Numbered from the stretch's first letter, positions 32,467-41,164 are shown. The stretch is DNA of 52,885 nt from Halosimplex carlsbadense 2-9-1 (GCF_000337455.1 NZ_AOIU01000008.1:14537-67421), one strand, 5' to 3'. Translations and numbers: made by a program. Notes: generated by a model from the letters alone, not told the origin.

Positions 32467-33858
32467 ATGTTCGACGTGACGCGCGACGACATCGTGGGCG
32501 GGTCGTTGTCGCGCGCGCTCGTGGTGCTCGCGGCGCCGCTGGTCGCCCAGAACTTCGCGCTGGTGGCCCAGTCGGTCGTCGACCTGTTCTGGGTCGGGCG
32601 CCTCGGGGGGACCGCGGTCGCGGCGGTGGGGCTGGCGACGGTCGTCGTGGCGCTGTTGACCGTCCCGCTCCGGGCGTTCTTCACCGGGAGCCAGGTGGTC
32701 ACCTCCCAGCGCGTCGGCGCCGACGAGACCGCGGCCGCGCGGCGGGTCCCGTTCACCGCCGCGGCCTGCGCAGTCGCGCTCGCGGCGGTGATCGGTGCGG
32801 CTCTCGTCGTCGGTGCCGAATCGGTGGCCGCGCTGTTCACCGACGACGCGGCCGTCCGACGGCTGGCCGCGAACTACCTCACCGCCTACGCGTTCGCGCT
32901 CGTCGCCGTCGCCGCCAGCGACACCCTCGAAAGCGGTTTCACCGGCTGGGGCGACACGACAGCGGCGCTGTACGTCAACCTCACCGCTATCGTCGTCAAC
33001 GTCGTCCTCGACCCGCTGTTGATCCTCGGGTGGTGGGTGTTCCCGCGGTTGGAACTGTTCGGCGCGGCGCTGGCGACGGCGGTCGGCTACGCCGTCGGCG
33101 CCGCGCTCGCGCTCGCGCTCGCCGCCCGCGGCCGCCAGGGGTTCGAACTGACTCGCGCGGCGCTCCGGCCCCACCTCGACACCGCCCGCGAAGTCGTCGA
33201 CGTGGGGTTGCCCATCGCCGGGCAGAGTTCCGGACGGCAACTCGCCCGCCTCGCGATGATCTGGATCGTCTCCGCTGTCGGCGGCCCCGCGGCGCTGGCG
33301 GCCTACCACATCGGGTCGCAGGTCGCGACCGTGGCGTTCGTTCCCGCGCAGGGACTCGCCCAGGCCGCGACCAGCGTCGTCGGGCAGAACCTCGGCGCGG
33401 AGCAGCCCGCTCGCGCCCGCCGCGCGACCTGGGTCGGCGCCGCCATCGCGGCGGTCGGCCTCGCCGTGTTCGGCGCGGTCCAGTGGGTCGTCCCGGCGCC
33501 CATCGCGCACGTGTTCGTCCCCGATCTCTCCGGCCAGGCCCTGGAATACACCGTCCTCTACCTCCAGATCCTCACCTACGGCTACTGGGCGCTGGGAGTC
33601 ATCTACACGGTCGAGGCCGGCTTCAACGGCGCCGGCAACACCGACGTGAGCATGTACTCGACGCTCGCGCAGTACTGGGCGGTCCGTCTCCCCGTCGCCC
33701 TCGTCGGCGCGTACGTCCTCGACCTCGGTGTCGCGGCCGTCTTCTGGGGCGTCACGCTCTCGAACGTCGCCGCCGCCGTCTGGCTGGCTGGGTTCTTCTA
33801 CCGTTCGACCGACAGCGGGATGCTGGACCGGGCCGCCGACGAGGCCGCGGCGGACTGA
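32467..33858 (+). CDS. MATE-family multidrug/sodium efflux protein
   Basis: A 463-residue protein with twelve hydrophobic helices in two pseudo-symmetric halves. The N-terminus MFDVTRDDIVGGSLSRALVVLAAPLVAQN matches the usual MATE start, helix two has VDLFWVGRLGGTAVAAVGLA, and the second half repeats the pattern with VDVGLPIAGQSSGRQLARL and AAYHIGSQVATVAFVPAQGLAQAATSVVGQNLGA. It would export toxic compounds in exchange for Na or H. Monocistronic; it is leaderless by promoter spacing. Confidence 0.93.
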   Translation: MFDVTRDDIVGGSLSRALVVLAAPLVAQNFALVAQSVVDLFWVGRLGGTAVAAVGLATVVVALLTVPLRAFFTGSQVVTSQRVGADETAAARRVPFTAAACAVALAAVIGAALVVGAESVAALFTDDAAVRRLAANYLTAYAFALVAVAASDTLESGFTGWGDTTAALYVNLTAIVVNVVLDPLLILGWWVFPRLELFGAALATAVGYAVGAALALALAARGRQGFELTRAALRPHLDTAREVVDVGLPIAGQSSGRQLARLAMIWIVSAVGGPAALAAYHIGSQVATVAFVPAQGLAQAATSVVGQNLGAEQPARARRATWVGAAIAAVGLAVFGAVQWVVPAPIAHVFVPDLSGQALEYTVLYLQILTYGYWALGVIYTVEAGFNGAGNTDVSMYSTLAQYWAVRLPVALVGAYVLDLGVAAVFWGVTLSNVAAAVWLAGFFYRSTDSGMLDRAADEAAAD

Positions 33859-33930
33859 CCGGCGACGTGCCGAGTCGTGGGTTCCGGCCGGCGACCGCCC
33901 GACCACTTCCGCTCCGCCATAGAAACGCAT

Positions 33931-36336
33931 ATGCCGACGGGGCACCCGGTTTCGTCCGTGTCACGGCACGCCGACGGCGAGACGGAACTGGCGGTTTCGG
34001 AGGTGCTGCCCGACTACGCCGGGGCCTTTCCCTTCGAGCGGTTCAACGCCATGCAGTGCGAGGTCCTGCCCGCGCTGCTCGATTCGACCGACAACGTCGT
34101 CGTCAGCGCGCCGACCGCAAGCGGCAAGACCGCCCTCGCCGAGGTCGCCATCTGCGAAGCCCTCGAAGCCGACGGGACCGCCCTCTTTCTCGCCCCCTTG
34201 CGCGCGCTCACCAACGAGAAGGAGAGCGAGTGGGAGCGCTTCGAGGACATGGGCTACTCCGTCTACGTCGTCACCGGCGAGCGCGACCTGAACCCGCGCA
34301 GGGCCGAGCGGGCCGACATCCTCGTGATGACCCCCGAGAAAGCCGATTCGGCCACTCGCAAACACGACTCGCCGCGGTACTCGTTCATCACCGACGTGGA
34401 CTGCTGCGTCATCGACGAGGTCCACCTGCTCGACTCGGAGAAGCGCGGCTCCGTGCTGGAAGTGACGGTGTCGCGCATGCGCCGGCTCTGTGACCCGCGC
34501 GTGGTCGCGCTGTCGGCGACGATGCCGAACGTCGACGACGTGGCCGGGTGGCTCGACGCCCCCGCCGACAACACCTTCGAGTTCGGCGACGACTACCGCC
34601 CCGTCCCGCTGCACGCCGACGTGCGCACCTACGCCCACGGCGACAACGCCTTCGCCGACAAGTACCGCCGCCTGTATCGCGCCCTGGACATCGCCGAACC
34701 GCACATCCGCGACGAGGGCCAGGCCCTCGTCTTCGTCTCGTCGCGCCAGGACACCGTCCAGGCCGCCAAGAAATCGAGGGACGAGATCGTCGAGCGCGAC
34801 ATCCCCATGGGCGCACGGGGCGACTACGACTTCCACAACGACGCCGCCGAGCTCTCGAACGACACGCTCAGGCAGTCGGTGCTCGACGGCGTCGGCTTCC
34901 ACCACGCCGGGCTCTCGAAGGAGGACAAGAACCTCGTCGAACAGTGGTTCAAGGAGGGGAAACTGCAGCTGCTGTTCTCCACGTCGACGCTCGCGTGGGG
35001 CGTGAACCTCCCCGCTCGCTGCGTCGTCATTCGCGACACCAAGCTCCACGACCCGCTGGAGGGCGAGGTGGACATGAGCCCGCTGGACGTGCTCCAGATG
35101 CTCGGCCGCGCCGGTCGGCCCGGCTACGACGACAAGGGCTACGCCTGGGTGGTCTGTGACTCCTCGGACGCCGACAAGTACCGCGCGCTGTTGCGCGACG
35201 GCAAGGAGATCGAGTCGCGACTGGCCGAGGATCTCGACGCCCACCTCAACGCCGAGATCGCCCTGGGGACGATCGCCGACTTAGAGGACGTGATGGACTG
35301 GCTTGAGACTACCTTCTACTACGTCCGCGCGGCGAGCGCGCCCGAGGAGTACGCCTCCGAGAGCGCGCTGCGCGAGCGGGTCAGCGACACGCTGCGCTCG
35401 CTCGTGGCGCGGGGGTTCGTCGAACGCGAGGACATGCGCCTCGAACCCACGGCGCTCGGGCGACTCGCCTCGAAGTTCTACCTGCGCCTCGACACGGCCC
35501 GGGAGTTCGCTGACCTGGCCGAACGAGCGGACGAAGACGACGCTCGCCTCGACCAGGACGGGATCCTGCGCGCCATCGCGACCGCGGCGGAGTTCGACAG
35601 TGTCAGCGCCCGTTCGGACGAGCGCGACGCCGTCGCCGCCGTCCTCGGCGAGACCGAAGACCTCGACCCGGGCGGCCGGAAGATACTCGCCATCCTCGAA
35701 TCGCGGATGCGCGGGACGACGCCCGGCGAGTTGCAGAGCGACGCGTGGGTCATCACCCAGAACGCGCTGCGCCTGCTCGCCGCCCTTCGCGCGTTTCTCG
35801 ACCGACTGGCCGGTCCCGCGGCCGCGAACCTCGCCTGCCGGATCGAGGCGCGCATCGAGAACGGCATCAGCGACGACGCCGTCGGGCTCACCGCCATCGA
35901 CGGCGTCGGCTCCGGGCGCGCGAGCAAACTCGCCGCCGAGGGGATCACCACACCCGCGGAAGTCCGCGAGGCCGGCGTCTCCGGGCTCGTCTCCGCGGGG
36001 CTCTCGGAAGGCGTCGCCGAGCGCGTCGTCGAGAGCGCCGGCGAACTCCCGAACGTCGTCTTCGAGTGGGGCGACTTTCCCGACAGCGTCGCCCACGGCG
36101 AGAACGACATGCGGGAGGTCACCGTGCGCAACGTCGGCGGCGACGCCCGCGCGGGCCTGCGCGTCACGGTCAACAACGTCGAAATGACGACCAAGAACCG
36201 CTATCTCGGCGAGGCGGATCTCCCCGTCGGCGTCTTCGGCGGGGACGCCGACGAACTGGAGTACGCGATCGAGGTCGCGTTCCCGGAACTCCCGGTCCAC
36301 CCCGTCGTCGAGGCCCGGTCGGTCCGCGTCGAGTGA
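33931..36336 (+). CDS. Ski2-like superfamily 2 helicase with winged-helix, HhH and Ig-like C-terminal domains
   Basis: An 801-residue DNA/RNA helicase. Motif I is APTASGKTALAE (about residues 60-71), motif II DEVH (162-165), motif III SAT (195-197), and motif VI QMLGRAGRPGYD. The helicase core is followed by a winged-helix region (LVARGFVEREDMRLEPTALGRL), a ratchet-like helical bundle, a helix-hairpin-helix (LTAIDGVGSGRASKLAAEGI) and an Ig/FN3-like C-terminal domain (MREVTVRNVGGDARAGLRVTV). The last domain makes it more like Brr2/Sec63-type proteins than Hel308, which ends at the HhH. A role in fork repair or RNA processing is likely, but which one is undecided. It ends in a weakly transcribed-looking AT-rich spacer. 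Confidence 0.9.
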   Translation: MPTGHPVSSVSRHADGETELAVSEVLPDYAGAFPFERFNAMQCEVLPALLDSTDNVVVSAPTASGKTALAEVAICEALEADGTALFLAPLRALTNEKESEWERFEDMGYSVYVVTGERDLNPRRAERADILVMTPEKADSATRKHDSPRYSFITDVDCCVIDEVHLLDSEKRGSVLEVTVSRMRRLCDPRVVALSATMPNVDDVAGWLDAPADNTFEFGDDYRPVPLHADVRTYAHGDNAFADKYRRLYRALDIAEPHIRDEGQALVFVSSRQDTVQAAKKSRDEIVERDIPMGARGDYDFHNDAAELSNDTLRQSVLDGVGFHHAGLSKEDKNLVEQWFKEGKLQLLFSTSTLAWGVNLPARCVVIRDTKLHDPLEGEVDMSPLDVLQMLGRAGRPGYDDKGYAWVVCDSSDADKYRALLRDGKEIESRLAEDLDAHLNAEIALGTIADLEDVMDWLETTFYYVRAASAPEEYASESALRERVSDTLRSLVARGFVEREDMRLEPTALGRLASKFYLRLDTAREFADLAERADEDDARLDQDGILRAIATAAEFDSVSARSDERDAVAAVLGETEDLDPGGRKILAILESRMRGTTPGELQSDAWVITQNALRLLAALRAFLDRLAGPAAANLACRIEARIENGISDDAVGLTAIDGVGSGRASKLAAEGITTPAEVREAGVSGLVSAGLSEGVAERVVESAGELPNVVFEWGDFPDSVAHGENDMREVTVRNVGGDARAGLRVTVNNVEMTTKNRYLGEADLPVGVFGGDADELEYAIEVAFPELPVHPVVEARSVRVE

Positions 36337-36676
36337 GGGGGTCCGGCGCGACCGCCGTCGGCACCGCGCGAGCCGTCGACCGCGCGCCGCCGTCAGCGAC
36401 CGCGCACCGGTCCCCGATCCACACCCAGATTCGACCCGAGACGTGGAGTGAATCGGCGTCCGTCGAAAATATATCTATTCTGTCTCTTTCACCCTCAGAT
36501 TCGGTTTTAAATCATCTAACCGGTTCTGGAGCGGTTGTAAAACGTTAGGAAGCCAACTAAAACGTCGATACGGGGGTGGCTAAAACGGACCGGTCGGGAG
36601 AAACGACGCGAAATCACGCTAGGGGTCGTTCCTTTATATGGGGTAGTGGATGCAAGTGGGAGGTAGGTGACGAACA
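36337..36676 (+). other. AT-rich gene-free region with several promoter-like boxes
   Basis: A 340-base gap. Bases 36464-36560 are unusually AT-rich for this genome, with AAAATATATCTATT, TTTTAAAT (36503-36510) and GTAAAACGTTAGG. No open frame with haloarchaeal composition is found there. The second box, TTTATAT at 36633-36639, is the promoter of the gene at 36677; GGAGGT at 36659-36664 may be its ribosome-binding site. The first boxes are not used by any known gene. Confidence 0.55.
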
Positions 36677-36925
36677 ATGTCCAGTGCTTCCCCGTTCCGT
36701 CGGTCCGCCCCCGAACTCCCGTCGACCACCGGTGTACAGCGCCTCCAGTCGCTCGCGGTCGGTTCGGCTCAGTTCGCCGGCTTCTGGTCGGCCGTCGTCC
36801 TCCCGTTCGCGATGCTCGCTCTGGTCGCCTCCGGGTCGGTCGCTCAGCAGGTCCCGCTGTTCGTCGCGCTCCTGCTGGCGAACGTCGCCGCGCTCCGCGT
36901 CGGGCACGGTCATAAACAGGACTGA
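36677..36925 (+). CDS. Small two-helix membrane protein
   Basis: An 82-residue protein: a polar N-terminus (MSSASPFRRSAPELPSTTGVQRLQSLAVG) is followed by two hydrophobic helices (about residues 33-52 and 56-73) and a short basic tail GHGHKQD. The function is unknown; the size and shape are typical of small haloarchaeal membrane proteins. It has a well-placed TATA box 40 bases upstream and a Shine-Dalgarno-like GGAGGT 12 bases before the ATG, so it should be expressed on its own. Confidence 0.75.
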   Translation: MSSASPFRRSAPELPSTTGVQRLQSLAVGSAQFAGFWSAVVLPFAMLALVASGSVAQQVPLFVALLLANVAALRVGHGHKQD

Positions 36926-37059
36926 CGCGCCCTCAACCACGCCCGTTCGGCCGACATCGCTGGCTGTCCCCGCGGTCACCTCCCCCTCTCTCCCCGACTC
37001 CCGCCCTCCCTCTCGTTCCGTCCCGAGCTTTAAGTCCGAACACGCGACCAGGCCGACCC

Positions 37060-37779
37060 ATGCACGACGAGGTGCGCGTCGTCGCAGGCGACTGCACGAC
37101 GACGATGGACGGACGCAACGAGCGCGAACACCGCGGCGACGTGGTCATGGTAGTCAAGCCGGACAACACGGTGCTGGTCCACGACGCCGACGGCTACCAG
37201 CCAGTCGCCTGGCTCACCCGAGCCGACAGCGTCCAGTTCGTCGACGGCGTCCTCGACGCCCGCGAGGGCGACCAGCACCTCCGCGTCGAGATCCACGACG
37301 AACACGGTGCCGCTCGCCACCCCGTCTCGCGGGCGGGCGTCCCCGTCGGCGAGTGCCCGACCTGCGACGGGTCGCTGGTGCTCGCCCGGGGGTCGGTGAT
37401 CTGTCGCGAGTGCGACGACGAGTACTCGATCCCGCGGGACGGTGCGGTCCTCGACGACTCCTGTCCGGTCTGCGGGCTCCCCCTGCTTCGGGTCGAGCGG
37501 GGCGCGGCGTTCGAGGTCTGTATCGACCGCGACTGCGACTCCATCGACGACCGGGTGACCGAGCGGTTCGACCGCGAGTGGGACTGTCCGAACTGCGAGG
37601 GTGAGCTACGGATCCTCCGCCGCGGCGGGCTGATCGCCGGCTGCGAGCGCTACCCCGACTGTGACACCGGGTTCGGCGTCCCGACCGGCGTCGTCGACGG
37701 CACCTGCGGTTGTGGGCTCCCCGTCTTCGAGACGCCGTCGGGCCGGCGCTGTCTGGACACGGGGTGTGAGCGAACCTGA
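37060..37779 (+). CDS. NucS N-terminal-domain (DUF91) protein fused to topoisomerase-type zinc fingers, no nuclease domain
   Basis: A 239-residue protein. Residues 1-85 resemble the N-terminal beta-sandwich of the NucS/EndoMS endonuclease: VVAGDCTTTMDGRNEREHRGDVVMVVKPDNTVLVHDADG and YQPVAW match its DNA-binding and dimerisation core. The NucS catalytic domain is absent. Residues 98-239 carry about five cysteine pairs (CPTCDG/CREC, CPVCG/C-x4-C, CPNCEG/C-x4-C, CGCG/C-x4-C), several of the topoisomerase C4 type. The protein would therefore bind DNA, perhaps mismatched or branched, without cutting it. The neighbouring helicase is suggestive. The stop abuts the opposed HAD gene. Confidence 0.85.
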   Translation: MHDEVRVVAGDCTTTMDGRNEREHRGDVVMVVKPDNTVLVHDADGYQPVAWLTRADSVQFVDGVLDAREGDQHLRVEIHDEHGAARHPVSRAGVPVGECPTCDGSLVLARGSVICRECDDEYSIPRDGAVLDDSCPVCGLPLLRVERGAAFEVCIDRDCDSIDDRVTERFDREWDCPNCEGELRILRRGGLIAGCERYPDCDTGFGVPTGVVDGTCGCGLPVFETPSGRRCLDTGCERT

Positions 37780-38424
37780 TCAGTCCTCGACGCGGGCGAG
37801 GAGGTGTTCGCGGAGGTCCGTCGGCGAGTCGGCGACGTAGTCGGCGCCGCTCCGGTCGGTCTCGTCGGCGGCCCCGTGACGGAAGCCGACGACGTGCATC
37901 CCCGCACGGCCGGCCGACTCGATCCCGTGCAGGGAGTCTTCGACGGCGACGACGTCGGCGGGGTCGACGCCGATTCGCTCGGCGGCGTGTTCGTAGACGC
38001 CCGGTTCGGGTTTTCCGGGGCCGCCGAACGCGTCGGCGCTGACGACGGCGTCGAACGTCAGGTCGAAGCGGTCGAGTACCACGTCGATCCAGTCGTGGGG
38101 GGAGGAGGAGACCAGCGCGAGGGTGACGCCGCGCTCGCGCAACTCGGCGAGGAGGCTCTCGGCACTGTCGAGCAGTGCGACCTCTTCGCCGTAGATCGCC
38201 GTCGCAGTCTCCTCGTACCACCCGAGGAACGCTTCGCGGTCGGTCCCGATCGCGTAGGTCTCGGCGAGGTAGTCGTAGATCTCGCGGTAGTTCATGCCCG
38301 TGATCTCGTCCAGATCGAGGTCCTCCAGGCCGATCAGCGGCAGGAGTTCCTCGCGCTCGTAGGGATGCCAGTAGTCCTCGGAGTCGACCAACACGCCGTC
38401 CATGTCGAAACAGACCGCGTCCAT
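37780..38424 (-). CDS. HAD-superfamily phosphatase (subfamily IA)
   Basis: A 214-residue enzyme. Motif I is DMDGVLVDS (residues 7-15, nucleophile Asp7 and acid Asp9), motif II VSSS near residue 105, motif III Lys in GKPEPGVY, and motif IV EDSLHGIESA. The cap domain between residues 18 and 85 is helical, as in phosphoglycolate phosphatase and beta-phosphoglucomutase-like proteins. The substrate is unknown but probably a small sugar or organic phosphate. Start MDAVCFDMDG is typical. Confidence 0.92.
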   Translation of the reverse strand: MDAVCFDMDGVLVDSEDYWHPYEREELLPLIGLEDLDLDEITGMNYREIYDYLAETYAIGTDREAFLGWYEETATAIYGEEVALLDSAESLLAELRERGVTLALVSSSPHDWIDVVLDRFDLTFDAVVSADAFGGPGKPEPGVYEHAAERIGVDPADVVAVEDSLHGIESAGRAGMHVVGFRHGAADETDRSGADYVADSPTDLREHLLARVED

Positions 38425-38564
38425 GACCGGTGGTCTCGGCGCGGTGTGGAGTGTCTTTCGGCCGGGCGTGCCCGCCGCCCACCGGATGCGCGTCTCCGAC
38501 TACGGCGGAACCACCGGAACCCGTAATCGCAGGGGCTTTCCGCCGGGACAGGTTGCTCTCACAC

Positions 38565-39641
38565 ATGCACGCGACGCTCTCGGGGGACGTGGTTCGAGCG
38601 GGCGAGCGGGCCCGCGAGCGCTTTTACGACTCCAGCGGCTACGGCCACCCCGTCGACGGCGGGTCGCTCGAACTCGCGCCCGTCGAGGCGGCTCACCTGC
38701 TCTACCGCGGCGACCTCGACGCGGTCGAGGGACCTGACGGCACCGCGATGGACTTCCGCGCGTTTCTCTCCTCGGCCGCGGTCTCGGAGATCGCCTTCCT
38801 CGTCTACAAGGACCTGCGCGACCGCGGATTCTACCTTTCGCCCGCACGCGCGGACTGGTCCGACTCGCCCGCGGTCCGGTCGGCCGTCGACGACCCGGCT
38901 GTCGACTTCGTGGTGTACCCCCGCGGCTCCGGCCCGTGGGACGACGAGGTGGCCCACCGGGTCGGCGTCGTCAGCGAGCGCGAGGCCGTCCGCGCGGGGG
39001 ATCTGGGCGACCTCGTGTTGGCCGTCGTCGACGAGGAGAGCGCGCTCACGTACCTGGCGACCGAACACCGCGCGGTGTCGGGGACGAGCGAGGCGGACCT
39101 GCCGGAGGGTGTCTCGGGCGAGTTGCTCTCCGACCGACTGCTCCTCTGGGACCCGCCGGCGGCTATCTACGACCAGGGGTTCTACGGCCAGCCCCTCGAC
39201 GACCGGGACGGTGACGTGATCCAGCTCTCCCTGCTCGAAGCGGCGTTTCTGGCCCGCGAGGGCGTCCTCGACGTCGAGGGCGGGCCCGAGGCGGTCGTCG
39301 AGCGGGGTCGGGCGGTCGAGGGCGAGCGCTTCGATCGCCGGCTCCGGGTGTACGAGCGCCTGCGCGAACGCGGGCTCGTGCCCAAGACCGGCTACAAGTT
39401 CGGCGCCGACTTCCGGACCTACGCCGACGTGGAGTCGGTCGACGACCTGGGCCACTCCGAGCTGCTGATCCGGGTGTTGGACCGCGAGCACACGTTTTCG
39501 CCGCGGGACCTCGCGCTGGACGTGCGGCTCGCCCATGGGGTTCGGAAAGAAATGGTGTTCGCGCTCGTGGACGGAGAGGACCCGTCCGAGGACGATTCGG
39601 ACGGGATCGAGTGGCTGTCCGTGACGCGACTGACGCCGTGA
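38565..39641 (+). CDS. endA: tRNA-splicing endonuclease, fused-dimer form
   Basis: A 358-residue enzyme that cuts introns from archaeal pre-tRNA at bulge-helix-bulge sites. It consists of two homologous halves. The C-terminal half has the catalytic triad: Tyr in KTGYKFGADFRTY, His in GHSELLIRV and Lys in RKEMVFALVD. The N-terminal half repeats the fold (YKDLRDRGFYLSPA, HRVGVVSERE, DLVLAVVDEES) but its catalytic residues are lost, the alpha-2 arrangement typical of Halobacteria. The ATG at 38565 is the natural N-terminus. In many haloarchaea endA precedes trpS closely; here a repeat element and a methyltransferase stand between them. Confidence 0.93.
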   Translation: MHATLSGDVVRAGERARERFYDSSGYGHPVDGGSLELAPVEAAHLLYRGDLDAVEGPDGTAMDFRAFLSSAAVSEIAFLVYKDLRDRGFYLSPARADWSDSPAVRSAVDDPAVDFVVYPRGSGPWDDEVAHRVGVVSEREAVRAGDLGDLVLAVVDEESALTYLATEHRAVSGTSEADLPEGVSGELLSDRLLLWDPPAAIYDQGFYGQPLDDRDGDVIQLSLLEAAFLAREGVLDVEGGPEAVVERGRAVEGERFDRRLRVYERLRERGLVPKTGYKFGADFRTYADVESVDDLGHSELLIRVLDREHTFSPRDLALDVRLAHGVRKEMVFALVDGEDPSEDDSDGIEWLSVTRLTP

Positions 39642-39679
39642 GTGGGGCGCGGAACGGATCGTGCGCCCTCGACAACAGG

Positions 39680-39980
39680 CGCTGAAAGCCCTCGACCCGC
39701 TCGCGGTCGCTGAGTCGGATATCCGCGCTCTCCGCACCGCCCGCTCACGGCAGCGCCGTTCGCTTCGAGGCGCTGCGCGCCTCGCACCGCACGGATAGGG
39801 CCGACTCAGACGACTGAACGAGCGCGAGCGCACCCCGCCCTTTCATTCCTCCAGGACCGCCCCGTACAGCACCGCACCACGCGCCTCCCCAGCCGACTCG
39901 TTCACCTTCGGCTCACTCGTCCCTCGCGCGGGACCGCCTCGCGGCCCGCGCAGGGCGCGGGCACGCTCGGGGGCGCACGC
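39680..39980 (+). repeat. Dispersed structured intergenic repeat, copy B
   Basis: This gap between endA and an opposed methyltransferase repeats the ordered blocks of 16461-16710. GCGCTGAAAGCCCTCG is at 39679-39694 with the partner CTTTCAT at 39840-39846. CTGAGTCGG (39710-39718) pairs with CCGACTCAG (39801-39809), TATCC (39720-39724) with GGATA (39793-39797), and an inner GCAGCGCC with GGCGCTGC around GTTCGCTTCGA. The right part holds CCTCCCCAGCCGACT and CTCGTCCCTCGC. No gene is visible in this 374-base gap. Confidence 0.75.
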
Positions 39981-40015
39981 CGAGGTGATCGGTCACCGGA
40001 GCGAAGCTCCCGGAA

Positions 40016-40720
40016 CTACTTCGGCACGTATACGAGCGGGTGGTGACGCCACGCCCACCGCGTGTCGGGCTTGTCGATCACCGACCAGACGCTCTGGGGC
40101 CAGGTGCCCAGCGCGTCGTGGATGCGGTCGTACGAGAGCAGGTTCTCGCCGTCGAGCAGGAGCGAGAACCGCTCCTCGAAGCGGTCGGCGTCGAACTGCG
40201 AGTCCTCGCCGAGGAACTCGTCGGGGTCGTCGGCCATCCGCTGCCAGTGGGCGCGGGCGAGTCGATTCTGATAGTTGAAGACGAGATAGCCGCCGGGGGC
40301 GACGGCGTCGTACATGGCGCGCAGGGCGTCCTCGACCTCGCGGACGTAACAGAGCGTGAAGTACGAGAAGATGACGTCGAACTGCCGGTCGGGGTCGAAC
40401 TCGGGGAGGACCGTCCGCCCGAAGTCGACGTCGGTGTCGCGGTCGCGAGCGCGCTCGCGGTTCTCGGCGAGAACGGGCTCGGCGGCGTCGTACCCGACCA
40501 CGTCGGCCTCGGGGAACGCTTCGGCGACTTCGAAGGCGACGTGGCCGGGGCCACAGCCCACGTCGGCAAAGCCGTCGGGGGCGCCCCTGTCGGCGAGGAA
40601 CTCGACGACGGCGTCGGTCGCGTGGTGGGCGCTCGGCGCCGCGTCGGCGCGGTCGCCCTCGTCGGCGTCGGTCCAGAAGCTGTGCCAGTCGATGGTGTCT
40701 GCGTGGGTGGTGTCTGTCAT
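40016..40720 (-). CDS. Class I SAM-dependent methyltransferase
   Basis: A 234-residue protein beginning MTDTTHADTIDWHSFWTDADEGDR. SAM motif I is ADVGCGPGHVAFEVAEAFP (about residues 52-70), then VVGYDAAEPVLAENRERA, and DVIFSYFTLCYVREVEDAL as motif IV. The C-terminal third (WPQSVWSVIDKPDTRWAWRHHPLVYVPK) may select the substrate. It probably methylates a small molecule or quinone precursor, not determined. Its 3' end faces repeat copy B. Confidence 0.88.
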   Translation of the reverse strand: MTDTTHADTIDWHSFWTDADEGDRADAAPSAHHATDAVVEFLADRGAPDGFADVGCGPGHVAFEVAEAFPEADVVGYDAAEPVLAENRERARDRDTDVDFGRTVLPEFDPDRQFDVIFSYFTLCYVREVEDALRAMYDAVAPGGYLVFNYQNRLARAHWQRMADDPDEFLGEDSQFDADRFEERFSLLLDGENLLSYDRIHDALGTWPQSVWSVIDKPDTRWAWRHHPLVYVPK

Positions 40721-40775
40721 CCAATGTGGGTCGCTGTCGTCCGTCCGGCGGTGCCTCGCGTGGCCGCGCCGTCGG

Positions 40776-40892
40776 TCAGGTCCGCCCGCTCGCCGAGCCC
40801 TCGGCGGTCCCGTCCTCCTCCTCGTCGTCGTCGCAGTCGTCCGTCCCCGATCCGTCGGCGGTCGCGAAACCGTATGGTGCGAGTACTGTCAT
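40776..40892 (-). CDS. Possible 38-residue acidic small protein
   Basis: An ATG at 40892 opens a short frame starting MTVLAPYGFATADG and continuing with a run of Asp and Glu (CDDDEEEDG), ending with TGA at 40776. Its very acidic composition is that of a haloarchaeal protein. It is in the leader region of the methyltransferase, 55 bases before its start, and could be a small protein or a leader peptide. Chance cannot be excluded at this length. Confidence 0.25.
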   Translation of the reverse strand: MTVLAPYGFATADGSGTDDCDDDEEEDGTAEGSASGRT

Positions 40893-40974
40893 GTGGGCGT
40901 AGCTGTGGCTGGTCGGCGATCAGTTCATCCCGTCGGAGCGGCCGAGAGGCTTCGGTACTCTCGGGATACTGAGA

Positions 40975-41145
40975 TAGTTGCCACTCCCGGATAAAATTTG
41001 CTACTTCGATTAAGTTTACTTCTTACTTACAAATTCGAGCGGCTGGGTAATAAGGTTTGGGGCGAGCGTCCGGTCTCCCGGGGTCGGGTGGGCGTCGTGA
41101 GCTCGCGGCGGGGTGGGGAAAGCGAACGCTATTAGTGCGTGTCGG
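40975..41145. promoter_or_regulatory. AT-rich intergenic promoter region before trpS
   Basis: Bases 40990-41060 are AT-rich (GGATAAAATTTGC, GATTAAGTTTAC, TTACTTACAAATTCG, GGTAATAAGG), well below local GC. CTATTAG at 41130-41136 lies about 30 bases before the trpS ATG and is the likely TATA box. The other boxes could serve the minus-strand small ORF and methyltransferase or an unknown RNA; I see no other gene. Confidence 0.5.
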
Positions 41146-41164
41146 GGCGAGTACATCCCAATCA

